DNA of 64,000 nucleotides from Opitutia bacterium. Its GTDB lineage: Bacteria > Verrucomicrobiota > Verrucomicrobiia > Opitutales > Opitutaceae. The notes under the pieces are model-generated. The model saw only the letters and a program-made list of their open reading frames with translations, was not told where the DNA came from and ran no database searches. Location: NCBI GenBank assembly GCA_016187925.1, contig JACPIS010000021.1, forward strand, positions 1 through 64,000, given 5' to 3'. Positions 24,719 to 33,175 of the stretch are shown piece after piece; the stretch's first letter is position 1; each line of letters opens with the position of its first letter. The translations under genes were made by a program, and so were the position numbers.

Positions 24719-25669
24719 TCAGTTTTGCCGCGCGGGCAGAAGCTCGCGGGCGAGCTCGCGGACGATCGGCTTGAGTTCGCGCCAGGCCGGCCGGTCGGCA
24801 AATTCACGGGGCGGGAACTTGTCCGCCGGCTTGAGCACGCGCAGCACATGACCCGAGCCCTCGCCGCTGGCGAGTTCCAGCTCGGCCAGCGTTTTGGCCT
24901 GACTCAGATCGGTGATGACGAAGTGATAGACGCGCGGCGCCACTTTGGCGGCTTCCGTGTATTCGTAGGCGAAGACGCGGCCTCCTTCCAGCGGGAGCTG
25001 GTCGAAACAGTAGCGCGTGACGCTCTTCGCCGCCGGGTCGAGCTGCCCGCGGAGAATGCGCCGGACGTTGTCGCGGGCGACGGCGGCCTCTTCTTGCAGC
25101 CCGAGCGCGTGCAAGGCTTGCAGGACTTTTCGCGCGACCTGGAAGTCATCGGGGGTCAGCTTCTGGCAGATGCGCCACTTTTCCAGCGCCGCGCCGTAGC
25201 GCTCGAGGTCGTAGTTTGATTGCCCGGCGTTGTAGGCGGCGTCGCCATGTTTCGGATCCGCCCGCAGCGCCGCTTCGAACGCCCGCAAGGCCTCCTCCTT
25301 GGCGCTGGTGCCGGCCAGCAGGACGCCGAGGTTGTAGTGCGCATCGCTCAAGGCCGGATCGAGCCGCACGGAGCGCCGGTAACTGGCGATGGCCTCATCC
25401 GCGCGCCCCAAGTGGCTCTGCATCCACCCCCGGGCGTATTCGATGTGCGCATCCGCCGCGCTGCGGGCGGCGAGCGCCTCCACTTGTTCGAGCGCGTGCT
25501 GCAACTCGCCGGGCTTTTCCTGGTTGGCGATGGCCTTTGCCAGAAGGGCGTCGGCCTCCTGAGCGGCGGTTTGTGCCGGGGCCAGCGGTGCGAGCGCGAG
25601 GCAGCAAACCAAGACAAGCAGCGGACGCCACCACCGGGAGCCCATCGCGAAATGTCGTGCGCGGTTCAC
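24719..25669 (-). CDS. Exported tetratricopeptide-repeat protein
   Basis: 316 residues. The signal peptide (WWRPLLVLVCCLALAPLAPAQ) is followed by at least three TPR units (HIEYARGWMQSHLGRADEAIASYRRSVRLDP, DAHYNLGVLLAGTSAKEEALRAFEAALRADP, DAAYNAGQSNYDLERYGAALEKWRICQKLTP). The C-terminal ~110 residues form a beta-rich domain (RVFAYEYTEAAKVAPRVYHFVITD) of no known family. It is probably a periplasmic scaffold. It converges with azurin and lies between the oxidase and heme-synthesis blocks, so an assembly role is possible but unproven. An alternative start, MGSRWW, is eight codons in. Confidence 0.75.
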   Translation of the reverse strand: MNRARHFAMGSRWWRPLLVLVCCLALAPLAPAQTAAQEADALLAKAIANQEKPGELQHALEQVEALAARSAADAHIEYARGWMQSHLGRADEAIASYRRSVRLDPALSDAHYNLGVLLAGTSAKEEALRAFEAALRADPKHGDAAYNAGQSNYDLERYGAALEKWRICQKLTPDDFQVARKVLQALHALGLQEEAAVARDNVRRILRGQLDPAAKSVTRYCFDQLPLEGGRVFAYEYTEAAKVAPRVYHFVITDLSQAKTLAELELASGEGSGHVLRVLKPADKFPPREFADRPAWRELKPIVRELARELLPARQN

Positions 25670-25721
25670 GCCCGATCACTAGCGCCGCGGGCAGATTGCG
25701 GCAAGGGCGAACTCGACCCGC

Positions 25722-26156
25722 TCAGCCGGTCTTCGGCCACCATTGATAGAGGAAGAAATACACCAGCACGCCCGTCACCGACACGTAATACCAGATCGGA
25801 TAGGTGAACTTCGCCCAGCGCTTGTGCCGCGCGAAGTCGCCCTTTAGCGCCAGCAGGAACGTCCGTGGCACCAGGTAGGCGATGGCGATGGCCAGAATGA
25901 TGTGCGAGATGAGCATCACGTAGTAGATCGTCCGGATGAAACCCTCGCCGCCGAACGGCGTGTGCACGCCGCGGATGAGCACCTTGTGCGTCACGTAGCC
26001 GACGAGGAAGATGGCCGAGACGACCGCCGCGCTCATCATGGCGGCGCGATGCGCGTCGCGCCGGCCCTGCTTGATGAAGACGAAGCCGAGCGTGATGAGC
26101 ACCGTGGCGGTGGCGTTGAGCGCGGCGTTGATCGTCGGGATGTCTTGGATGGTCAT
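25722..26156 (-). CDS. DUF420 membrane protein (CtaM-like)
   Basis: 144 residues, four transmembrane helices. Typical DUF420 pattern: IPTINAALNATATVLITLGFVFIKQGRRDAHRAAM, GYVTHKVLIRG, YVMLISHIILAIAIAYLVPRTFLLAL, HKRWAKFTYPIWYYVSVTGVLVYFFLY. Related proteins (YozB/CtaM) are needed for heme-copper oxidase maturation in Firmicutes. It is placed next to ctaB and ctaA in the same direction, consistent with that role. Confidence 0.85.
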   Translation of the reverse strand: MTIQDIPTINAALNATATVLITLGFVFIKQGRRDAHRAAMMSAAVVSAIFLVGYVTHKVLIRGVHTPFGGEGFIRTIYYVMLISHIILAIAIAYLVPRTFLLALKGDFARHKRWAKFTYPIWYYVSVTGVLVYFFLYQWWPKTG

Positions 26157-26159
26157 GAG

Positions 26160-26298
26160 GCAGGATTAACCACTGAATACACAGAACACACAGAGAGGGA
26201 GGAAGGAATTACCACACCCGTCATTCTGAGCGCAGCGAAGAATCCATAGCGGTGTTCGCTGGCGATTGCCTGGTTGGATTCGCCGCAAGCAGAATGAC
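26160..26298. repeat. Repeat cluster: period-9 series and TGTCATTCTGAGCG hairpin (copy 2)
   Basis: TTAACCACTGAATACACAGAACACACAGAGAGG shows a nine-base period (CACTGAATA, CACAGAACA, CACAGAGAG) just after the ctaB side of the DUF420 start. It is followed by a CGTCATTCTGAGCGCAGCGAAGAATCCA arm and a degenerate mirror arm (GGATTCGCCGCAAGCAGAATGACA). No gene is present. Confidence 0.8.
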
Positions 26299-26319
26299 AA
26301 ACAGGGGAGTTCACGGCTC

Positions 26320-27240
26320 CTACAGTTTGAAGATGAACCGGTCGGTCACGAGCGCGCCGAGCAGGAGCGGCAGGTAGCCGAGCGAGATGAAGAACAGCCG
26401 GCGCGCCTCGGTCTCGCGTTTCTCCGGGTTCAGGAAATTGAAGGCTGATCTCAGGATCCAGAGCCCGAGCGCGGCGGCGGCGGCGAAGTAATACCACGAG
26501 CAGTAGCCGAGCAGCGTCGGCAACCCGCTCGCCGCGGCGAGCAGCACCGTCCAGATGAAGGTGCGGCGCGAGACCTTGTTGCCCGTCGGGTCGACCACGG
26601 AGAGCATCGGCATGCCGGCGGCCGCGTAGTCCTTGCGGTAGGTCCACGCCAGCGAGAAGAAGTGCGGCATCTGCCAGGTGAAGAGGATGGCGAAGAGCGA
26701 CCAGCCGAGCGCGGGGTTGGAGCGGCCGGCGGCGGCCCAGCCGATCATCGGCGGCAACGCGCCGCTGATGGCGCCGATCTCGGTATTCCAGCGCGACCAG
26801 CGCTTGGCCGGCGTGTAGATGGCGAGGTAGGCGACGATCGTGGCCAGCGCGAGGAACGCCGACAGGCCGTTGACCAGTTTGAAGAGCAGCGCGAGGCCCG
26901 CGACGCACAGCAGCCAGCCGAGCACGAACGCCGAGCCGGGTTGCACGAGGCCGGTGGGCAGCGGGCGATCGGCCGTGCGCTTCATCTTCGCGTCGGTGTC
27001 GATCTCCATCCACATGTTCAGCGCGGCCACGCCGCCGGCGCAGAGCGCCGTGCCGACCACGACGAACACCGTGCGCTGCCAGTCCCAGATGGAGTAGGGC
27101 ACCGCCGCCATGTAGCCGACCATCGCCGTGACGACCGACAGGAAACTCAGCCGGGGCTTCGTCAGCTCGAGGTAATGCCGCCAGTTCGCCTGCGGAGCGG
27201 CGCCGGTCGTGGCGGACAACGGTTCGTCGGCGCGGGTCAT
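26320..27240 (-). CDS. ctaB: Protoheme IX farnesyltransferase (heme O synthase)
   Basis: 306 residues with about nine helices of the UbiA prenyltransferase fold. The first Asp-rich region NMWMEIDTDAKMKRTADRPLPTG is diagnostic for CtaB/CyoE; the second lies in YRKDYAAAGMPMLSVVDPTG. It farnesylates heme B to heme O, the precursor of the heme A used by CtaD. The start overlaps the ctaA stop by four bases (ATGA), so the two are coupled. Confidence 0.95.
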   Translation of the reverse strand: MTRADEPLSATTGAAPQANWRHYLELTKPRLSFLSVVTAMVGYMAAVPYSIWDWQRTVFVVVGTALCAGGVAALNMWMEIDTDAKMKRTADRPLPTGLVQPGSAFVLGWLLCVAGLALLFKLVNGLSAFLALATIVAYLAIYTPAKRWSRWNTEIGAISGALPPMIGWAAAGRSNPALGWSLFAILFTWQMPHFFSLAWTYRKDYAAAGMPMLSVVDPTGNKVSRRTFIWTVLLAAASGLPTLLGYCSWYYFAAAAALGLWILRSAFNFLNPEKRETEARRLFFISLGYLPLLLGALVTDRFIFKL

Positions 27241-28208
27241 GCGGATTTGGCCGCGCGGGCCTCGAGGGCGTCGCGGTGGACGAAGAAGGTGACGACGAAG
27301 ACTGCGGCGAGCGTCAGCGCGCCGACGACCACGTGGCCCGTGGTCACCACGACGCTGCGGGCGGTCCAGATGATCTCCGCGCCGAGGGTGATCTGCACGG
27401 CGATCAGGCCGATGAGCAGGAAGCTCGTAGCGCGCAGCGGCGCGGCGAGGGACTTCTCACGCCAAAGCACATGGCCGTAACCGGCAAGCGCGACGCCGAG
27501 CACGGCCGCCATCACGCGGTGGGCGAATTGCAGCGCCACGCGATAATCCCACGCGCCCGGCAGCACGGCGCCCTCGGCCGTGGAAAACGGGAAGGTCGGG
27601 ATCGCCATGCCGGCGTAGTTGTGCCGCATCGTGGCGGCGATGGTCAGTTGCACGAAGAGCAGCGCCACGCACCACCAGCCGAGCCGGCGGACGAGCGGGC
27701 CCGCGGTGCCGCCCCGGTTCTCCACCCACGGCCGCGAGACGCCCGCGGCGATGGCGAACAGCAGGCACACGAAAACCTGCGCGAGGATGCCGTGCGGGAT
27801 GCGCAGCATCTGGCCGAACGACATCTCGAAGCCCGGCACGTGCATCGCGTCGAACAGCACGCGCGTGCCGCCGAGCACGCCCTGGACGACGACGATGCCG
27901 AGCGCCCACCAGCCGAGCGAACGCAGCCACGCGCGCTGCTCCGTGCGGTGCAGCCAGACGGCGAGCACGAGGGTGATGAGCCCCATCGTCGTGCCGGACA
28001 GGCGGTGCGAGTGCTCGGCGAACATCGCGATGTCGTCGAGCCAGCCGTGCGGATTGACGGAGCCGTTGGACAGCGGCCAGTCGGCGAACGCCATGCCGGC
28101 GCCGATCGTCGTCGTGAACGCGCCGAGCGTCACGAGCACGAACACCCACGCGCTGCCGAGCGCGGCGAACCAGGCGAGGCCGGGTTGGTAGGTCGAGGTG
28201 CGGTTCAT
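27237..28208 (-). CDS. ctaA: Heme A synthase (CtaA/COX15)
   Basis: 323 residues from MNRTSTYQPGLAWFAALG; the track's start 28 codons upstream lacks support. About eight helices are present with the duplicated COX15 pattern and the four heme-binding His regions: MFAEHSHRLSGTTMGL, RIPHGILAQVFVC, QFAHRVMAAVLGV and VTTGHVVVGALTL. It also has the FADWPLSNGSVNPHGW loop. It oxidises the methyl group of heme O to the formyl of heme A. It precedes ctaB in the operon. Confidence 0.92.
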   Translation of the reverse strand: MNRTSTYQPGLAWFAALGSAWVFVLVTLGAFTTTIGAGMAFADWPLSNGSVNPHGWLDDIAMFAEHSHRLSGTTMGLITLVLAVWLHRTEQRAWLRSLGWWALGIVVVQGVLGGTRVLFDAMHVPGFEMSFGQMLRIPHGILAQVFVCLLFAIAAGVSRPWVENRGGTAGPLVRRLGWWCVALLFVQLTIAATMRHNYAGMAIPTFPFSTAEGAVLPGAWDYRVALQFAHRVMAAVLGVALAGYGHVLWREKSLAAPLRATSFLLIGLIAVQITLGAEIIWTARSVVVTTGHVVVGALTLAAVFVVTFFVHRDALEARAAKSA

Positions 28209-28305
28209 CAGGCGGGTGTGGTGACGGGAAAGTTCAGGTGATACTCGGCCACGGTGCGGCGCAAACCTTTTGACAATTTCCGCCGTTGGCAAATGGGTGT
28301 GGGGA

Positions 28306-29226
28306 ATGAAGCCCAGTTATTCGTCCGCCGCCGCGTTGGCCGCATGCGCCCTAATGGCCGGACTGATGCTGCCGGGCTGCGCGAAACAGGAGAGGGCCGC
28401 CACCGGCACCGCATCGGCGGCGCCCACCCGGCCCGGCGAGAAACGCTACCCGCTCAAGGGCGAGATCGTCGCCGTCCAGGCCGACAAGCACATCCTCGTC
28501 GTCCAGCACGAAGCGATCCCGGACTACATGCCGGCCATGACCATGGAGTTCAAAGTCGGCCGGGGTGATGTCGCCAACGCCAAGGCCGGCCAGCGCATCC
28601 GGGGCGAGCTGGTCTACTTCAACGGCGAACTTTCGCTCGAGAAAATCTGGCCTGACGACACGCAGACCGCCCGCCAGCTCGACGCCGCGGCCAAGGCGCT
28701 CGCGCAGGACACCGCCATGCGCGGCAAGGAGGCCTACCGCGAGGTCGGCGAGGTCGCACCGGATTTCACGCTGCTCGACCAGGAGGGCCGCACCATCACG
28801 GCCGGTCATTTCCGCGGCAAGCAGGTCATGCTCAACTTCATCTTCACGCGCTGCCCGATTGCCACGATGTGCCCCGCCGCCACGCAGCACATGATGGCGT
28901 TGCAAGCCGCCGCGAAACAGGCCGGCATCGCCAACGTCGAGTTCGTCTCCATCTCGCTCGACCCGGAATACGACACGCCCGGCGTGCTGAAGGAATATGC
29001 CGAGGCGCGCGGCATCGACACCGCCAACTTCACTTTTCTCACCGGCCCCGACACCGCCGTGCGCCAGCTCCTCGCGCAGCTGGGGATACTCCGCGAGTTC
29101 GAGGGCGACACCATCAAGCACACGCTCGCGACGCTGCTGCTCAACGAACAGGGCCGCATCATCCACCGCGTCGACGGCAGCACGTGGGACGTGCAGGAAT
29201 TCCTCGGCAAGATGAGGAAAGGCTGA
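28306..29226 (+). CDS. Fused CusF-like and SCO1/SenC copper chaperone lipoprotein
   Basis: 306 residues from MKPSYSSAAALAACALMAG; lipobox LMLPGC. Residues ~55-105 (YPLKGEIVAVQADKHILVVQHEAIPDYMPAMTMEFKV) form a CusF-like copper-binding barrel with its Met-rich MPAMTM segment. After a helical linker comes an SCO thioredoxin-fold domain: VAPDFTLLDQEGRTI, FTRCPIATMCP (CxxxC copper and redox pair), SISLDPEYDTPGVLKEYA, and DTIKHTLATLLL (third Cu ligand His). It delivers copper to the CuA centre of CtaC. It is divergent from ctaA and followed by 29228. Confidence 0.92.
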   Translation: MKPSYSSAAALAACALMAGLMLPGCAKQERAATGTASAAPTRPGEKRYPLKGEIVAVQADKHILVVQHEAIPDYMPAMTMEFKVGRGDVANAKAGQRIRGELVYFNGELSLEKIWPDDTQTARQLDAAAKALAQDTAMRGKEAYREVGEVAPDFTLLDQEGRTITAGHFRGKQVMLNFIFTRCPIATMCPAATQHMMALQAAAKQAGIANVEFVSISLDPEYDTPGVLKEYAEARGIDTANFTFLTGPDTAVRQLLAQLGILREFEGDTIKHTLATLLLNEQGRIIHRVDGSTWDVQEFLGKMRKG

Positions 29227-29227
29227 C

Positions 29228-30148
29228 GTGACGACCCTCTGGCGCAGCCTCACGCCACCGCAGCGGCGCTCCATCGTGATCCTCACGGTCGTGGCGGCCG
29301 GGCTTTACCTCACCATGCGGTGGCTGCCGACCGGCACCAATCTCAGCCACATGGACTTTCGCGTGGCGGAGAAGGGCGCCATCGAGTTCTGCGACCCGGC
29401 CAATCCGCAGTTCATCCCGGTCGTCGCCGCGAAGTCGCCTGTCACGCTGACTCTCACCAGCGACATCGTGCCCGCCCAGCGCAAGGAGATCGGCTTCACG
29501 CTGACGCTGCGCACCGCCAGCGGGAAACCCATCGCGCCCGAGGATCTGCTCGTCACCCACACGCGGAAGCTGCACCTGCTGGTCGCCGACCCGACGCTGC
29601 AGGATTACCAGCACGTCCATCCCGAGCCGGGCAAGCGCGCCGGCGAATGGGTTTTCAAGCTGACCCCCGACCGGCCCGGCACGTACCGGGTGTTCGCCGA
29701 CTTCACGCCCGCGGCCACGGCGCGCGGGCTTTACGCCTCGGCGGATTTCAACGTGCCCGGTGAAGTGGCCCGCGTCATCCGCACCACGAACGTCACCGCG
29801 CAGATTCCCGGCTACAACTTCGAGCTGGTGATGCCCGCGCTCTTTCGCGCCGGCGTGCCCACCGACCTGAAATTCCGCATCGAGACGCCCGGCGCCGAGA
29901 AACGGCCGGTGGTGCTGCAGCCGGTGATGGGCGCGTTCGCGCATCTCGTGGCGTTCGACGAGGCGCGCAGCGGTTTCGCCCATCTCCATCCGAACGAGGT
30001 CGACCTCGCCAAGCCGCCGGACGCGCTGCACCCCGAGCTGACGTTCAAGATCACCATCCCGCAGCCCGGCCGCTACGTAATCTGGGCGCAGGTGAACCTC
30101 GACGGCCGCGAGACCTTCGTTCCGTTCTGGCTGGATGTCCTGCCGTGA
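29228..30148 (+). CDS. Membrane-anchored protein with two His-containing beta domains, oxidase-linked
   Basis: 306 residues with one N-terminal transmembrane helix (SIVILTVVAAGLYLTM) and an extracytoplasmic body. Two similar halves are visible: LLVTHTRKLHLLVADPTLQDYQHVHPEP...GTYRVFADFTPA and GAFAHLVAFDEARSGFAHLHPNEVD...PQPGRYVIWAQVNLDGRETFVPFW. The paired HLxVxD...HxHP...G.Y.v pattern resembles YtkA/FixH-like and heavy-metal-binding extracytoplasmic domains. It follows the SCO gene by one base, so the two are translated together; a periplasmic copper or oxidase-assembly role is likely but inferred. Confidence 0.65.
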   Translation: MTTLWRSLTPPQRRSIVILTVVAAGLYLTMRWLPTGTNLSHMDFRVAEKGAIEFCDPANPQFIPVVAAKSPVTLTLTSDIVPAQRKEIGFTLTLRTASGKPIAPEDLLVTHTRKLHLLVADPTLQDYQHVHPEPGKRAGEWVFKLTPDRPGTYRVFADFTPAATARGLYASADFNVPGEVARVIRTTNVTAQIPGYNFELVMPALFRAGVPTDLKFRIETPGAEKRPVVLQPVMGAFAHLVAFDEARSGFAHLHPNEVDLAKPPDALHPELTFKITIPQPGRYVIWAQVNLDGRETFVPFWLDVLP

Positions 30149-30157
30149 AGGCGCGCG

Positions 30158-30970
30158 TCACTTCGCCACGATGACGCAGCGGATGACGTTGCGCAGGCGG
30201 TAGTGGCCGTCGGCTTCCTTGAAAGGTGCGATGGCCTGCTTCACGGCGGCGGTGGCGGCGGGTTCGCCGGCGTGCCGCACGGCGCGCACGGCCGGTCCGG
30301 CGCTGAGCAGCCCGCGCAGCGCGGTGGCCTCGTCGGGATAATCCCACACGATTTTCGAGGTCAGCTCGGTCACAGGCGTGAAGCCGGCGCGCGCGGTGAG
30401 GTCGGCGATGATGCCCGGCGGGGCGAACGCGAAGGCCCCCGGTGCGTTGGCGGGCTGGGGCGGCAGGAGCGCGGCGAGCGCCTGCAGGCAGGCGGCGCCT
30501 TCGCAGTGCGCCGGCTCCGCCCAGGTCGTGAGGACGAGACGGCCGCCGGGCTTGAGCACGCGGTGCAGCTCGCCGAGGGCTTTGAGCGGCGCGCGGGTGT
30601 ATTGGAGGGAGTTGAAGGCCAGCACGGCGTCGAAGTGCGTGCTGCCGCCGAAAGGGAGCTCCTCGAGATCGCACTGCAGGAACATCCGCCCCGGCACGCG
30701 CCGTTGCGCGATTTCGATGAGGCGCGGCGCCGCGTCGACGCCCGTGACCTTGTAGCCACGGTTGGCCGCGAGCGCGCAAAACAATCCGCCGCCGCAGCCG
30801 GCGTCGAGCAGGCTGGCCTCGGCCGGCAGATCCAGCGCGAGCAGCGCCGTCTCATAAAGCGGTTGGGCGGCGGGTTCCTGGACATCGACCCAATCGCGGG
30901 CGCGTGCACCCCAGACCTGGCCTTGCATGGAGGCGGTGAAGGGATTGGTGGAGTTGACGAGTGACGACAT
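30158..30970 (-). CDS. Class I SAM-dependent methyltransferase
   Basis: 270 residues from MSSLVNSTNPFTASMQGQVWG; a start seven codons upstream is possible. Motif I SLLDAGCGGGLFCALAANRG, acidic loop VTGVDAAPRLIEIAQ, FDAVLAFNSLQYTRAPLKALGELHRVLKPGGRLVLTTW. It resembles UbiE/arsenite-type small-molecule methyltransferases, but the substrate cannot be told from sequence. It converges with the 29228 gene nine bases away and stands alone on this strand. Confidence 0.85.
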   Translation of the reverse strand: MSSLVNSTNPFTASMQGQVWGARARDWVDVQEPAAQPLYETALLALDLPAEASLLDAGCGGGLFCALAANRGYKVTGVDAAPRLIEIAQRRVPGRMFLQCDLEELPFGGSTHFDAVLAFNSLQYTRAPLKALGELHRVLKPGGRLVLTTWAEPAHCEGAACLQALAALLPPQPANAPGAFAFAPPGIIADLTARAGFTPVTELTSKIVWDYPDEATALRGLLSAGPAVRAVRHAGEPAATAAVKQAIAPFKEADGHYRLRNVIRCVIVAK

Positions 30971-31077
30971 TCCTCTGGGGGGAACGGTCACCTTGGAAAC
31001 CGCGCCGCGGCTCCGTCAACGGGCCGGGCCTACGCCTTTCGGCTAGGTTCGCTCCAGTCCGGGCGCAAACGGCCGAT

Positions 31078-31770
31078 TCAGACGGGTTTGCCCGACCACT
31101 CCAGCACCTCGCCTTCGCCCGTGTCGTAGTAGCGGCCGAGCTGCGAGGCGGGAAAACTCCCGAATTGTCCCGGGTGGCAGCGCAACAGGCCCTCGCGCGC
31201 GAGGCGCACGATGCTGCGCTGGTTCGTCTCGGGGTCGTGGCAAAAGTAGTGCGGCCGCGCGCGGTGGGGCCAGACGAAGCTGCCGCGCAACACGTCGCCG
31301 ATCAGCGCTTCGCCGTTGGCCAGCACGACGGAGATCGAGCCGGCGGTGTGGCCGGGCGTCGGCAGCACGCGCCCGCGCAGGCCGTAGGGTTCGAGCGATA
31401 TGCCTTCGCGGAAAGCCAGGTCGGGCTCGAACGCCTCGAAGGTCTCGTCCACGAACGGCCGGACGAGCCGCCCCAGCAAGTCCTGGGCGGCGAGCACGCC
31501 GTTCTGACCCGCGCGGACCAGCGGGACGTCTCCGATGTGCAGAGCGATTTGCGCTTCGCTGCGGCGGCGCAGCTCGGCGGCGCAACCGGCGTGGTCGCTG
31601 TGGCCGTGGGTGAGCAGGATGAGCGCGAGCTGCTTGGGCTCGACGCCGTTGGCCTTCAGGCCGGCGAGGATGCGCCCGAGGTCGCCCGGCGCGCCGGCAT
31701 CGATCAGCACCGGCCGCTCACCGAGGAGCAGGTAGCAGTTCGAAATCGCGCCTTTGATGCGGACGAGCAT
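31078..31770 (-). CDS. MBL-fold metallo-hydrolase (glyoxalase II-like)
   Basis: 230 residues. It starts MLVRIKGAISNCYLLLGERPVLIDAGAPGD; metal motif LTHGHSDHAGCAAELRRR (HxHxDH), then TPGHTAGSISVVLANGEALIGDVLRG (third His and bridging Asp), and a distal His in WPHRARPHYF. This is the usual thiol-hydrolase/lactonase layout of hydroxyacylglutathione-hydrolase relatives. The substrate is unknown. The short gap on its 5' side leads directly to the RAYT gene. Confidence 0.85.
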   Translation of the reverse strand: MLVRIKGAISNCYLLLGERPVLIDAGAPGDLGRILAGLKANGVEPKQLALILLTHGHSDHAGCAAELRRRSEAQIALHIGDVPLVRAGQNGVLAAQDLLGRLVRPFVDETFEAFEPDLAFREGISLEPYGLRGRVLPTPGHTAGSISVVLANGEALIGDVLRGSFVWPHRARPHYFCHDPETNQRSIVRLAREGLLRCHPGQFGSFPASQLGRYYDTGEGEVLEWSGKPV

Positions 31771-31773
31771 CGG

Positions 31774-32259
31774 CTAGAAAGTAGGTAGGGCGGGGCGGCC
31801 CGCCCCGCCGATGTTAGGTTCCCACATGAACTCCCAATTGGCTGCGATGGACACCAACCCGGCTCTCACCGGGTTTCGCCGGATATACTGGGCCTTTTCT
31901 TCGAAACTTTCATCAGAGCGCAGGCGGTGGTCGAAAAAGTCCCGTTGCCATCTTACGCCGGTTTTTCGCGCGATGAGCGCTTTCCAAGACAGGATGGTCT
32001 TGCGAAGGGAAGCATCGTTCGGGAACGAAACGAGAAAGTGCAAGTGGTCGGGCATGAGTACCAGCAGCGAAACATGCCAGTCGAGACGGTGCTGCCGGAA
32101 CGACACGGACTCGAAGATCGTGTCGGCGGTTGTCCGGTGGCAAGGCTGATTGGCTCTGCGAGGTTGGCAGCACACGGTGACAAAGAACGTTGCTCCTGCC
32201 TCGACCCACGGAGGCATCTCATGGGGCAGATGGCGGCGCTGGGGAAGGGGGGCTTTCAT
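31774..32259 (-). CDS. REP-associated tyrosine transposase (RAYT)
   Basis: 161 residues of the Y1/HUH transposase_17 family. Visible: FFVTVCCQPR, the HUH pair in VLMPDHLHFLVSF, SWKALIARKTGVRWQRDFFDHRLR, and the catalytic Tyr region EEKAQYIRRNPVRAGLV. RAYTs are single-copy, domesticated transposases that mobilise or process REP hairpins. The gene is bracketed by inverted GGTAGGGCGG hairpins at 31784-31809 and 32269-32294; the left one encodes the protein's last residues (GGAGRPALPTF). The full-length pattern suggests it is functional. Confidence 0.88.
   Translation of the reverse strand: MKAPLPQRRHLPHEMPPWVEAGATFFVTVCCQPRRANQPCHRTTADTIFESVSFRQHRLDWHVSLLVLMPDHLHFLVSFPNDASLRKTILSWKALIARKTGVRWQRDFFDHRLRSDESFEEKAQYIRRNPVRAGLVSIAANWEFMWEPNIGGAGRPALPTF
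31784..31809. repeat. REP hairpin left of the RAYT gene
   Basis: GGTAGGGCGGGGCGGCCCGCCCCGCC: a palindromic core (GGCGGGGC-GGC-CCGCCCCGCC type) preceded by the GGTAG foot. It overlaps the 3' end of the RAYT coding sequence and is the inverted counterpart of the hairpin at 32269-32294. Confidence 0.85.
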
Positions 32260-32268
32260 CTAAGTCGC

Positions 32269-32294
32269 GGCGGACCGGGCCGGTCCGCCCTACC
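32269..32294. repeat. REP hairpin right of the RAYT gene
   Basis: GGCGGACCGGGCCGGTCCGCC followed by CTACC, the complement of the GGTAG foot. Together with 31784-31809 it forms an inverted pair around the transposase gene. Confidence 0.85.
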
Positions 32295-32326
32295 TGGGAC
32301 AATGCGGGCTGCGATTCCGTGGCTGC

Positions 32327-33097
32327 TCAGAACTTCAGGTGTTTGACCGTGAGTCCGTTGTTGATGAGCTGCTTCAGGGAATCGATGCCGATCTGCAGGT
32401 GGATCTTCACGTAGCGTTCGTCGACCTTGCGGTCGCTGGCGGCGGTCTTCACGCCCTCGGGCGTCATCGGCTGGTCGGAGACGAGCAGCAGCGCGCCGAC
32501 GACCATCTCGTTGGCGAAGCCGGTGGTGAAGATGGTGGCGGTCTCCATGTCGATGGCGATGGCGCGGATTTTTCTCAGGTATTTCTTGAACTGCTGGTCG
32601 TGCTCCCAGACGCGGCGATTCGTGGTGTAGACGGTGCCGGTCCAGTAATCCTGGCGATGGTCGCGGATGGTGGTGGAGATGGCCTTCTGCAGCGCGAAGG
32701 CGGGGAGCGCGGGCACCTCGGGCGGAAAGTAGTCGTTGCTCGTGCCCTCGCCGCGGATGGCGGCGATGGGGAGGATGAGGCTGCCGATCTTGGCGCGATG
32801 CTTGAGACCGCCGCATTTGCCGAGGAAGAGGACAGCCTTCGGGTTGATGGCCGTGAGCAGGTCCATGATCGTGGCGGCGGTGGCGCTGCCCATGCCGAAG
32901 TTGATGATGGTGATGCCGCCGGCGGTGGCGCTGGCCATCGGCTTGTCGCGGCCCATCACGGGCACGCGGTGCCAGCGGGCGAACAGTTCGACGTAACGGT
33001 CGAAGTTCGTGAGGATGATGTAGCGCCCGAAGTCCTTCAGGGCGACGCCGGTGTAGCGCGGCAGCCAGTTTTCGACGATTCGCTTCTTGGTGTCCAT
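32327..33097 (-). CDS. amn: AMP nucleosidase (short form)
   Basis: 256 residues from MDTKKRIVENWLPRYTG. It is a nucleoside phosphorylase-fold enzyme splitting AMP into adenine and ribose 5-phosphate. Family features: YIILTNFDRYVELFA, TAGGITIINFGMGSATAATIMDLL, AVLFLGKCGGLK, GEGTSNDYFPPEVPALPAF, and IAIDMETATIFTTGFANEMVVGALLLVSDQP with the catalytic MET-Glu and Asp region. It lacks the N-terminal regulatory domain of the ~480-aa enterobacterial Amn, as in the Bacteroidetes-type short enzymes. It is a single-gene unit. Confidence 0.88.
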   Translation of the reverse strand: MDTKKRIVENWLPRYTGVALKDFGRYIILTNFDRYVELFARWHRVPVMGRDKPMASATAGGITIINFGMGSATAATIMDLLTAINPKAVLFLGKCGGLKHRAKIGSLILPIAAIRGEGTSNDYFPPEVPALPAFALQKAISTTIRDHRQDYWTGTVYTTNRRVWEHDQQFKKYLRKIRAIAIDMETATIFTTGFANEMVVGALLLVSDQPMTPEGVKTAASDRKVDERYVKIHLQIGIDSLKQLINNGLTVKHLKF

Positions 33098-33175
33098 GGC
33101 AGGGTGTTTTGCCCGCAAAAAAATATCGCCGCACGGGGGCGACGCGAGGCAATTCTGGCTTTCGCCGCCGCGGGC

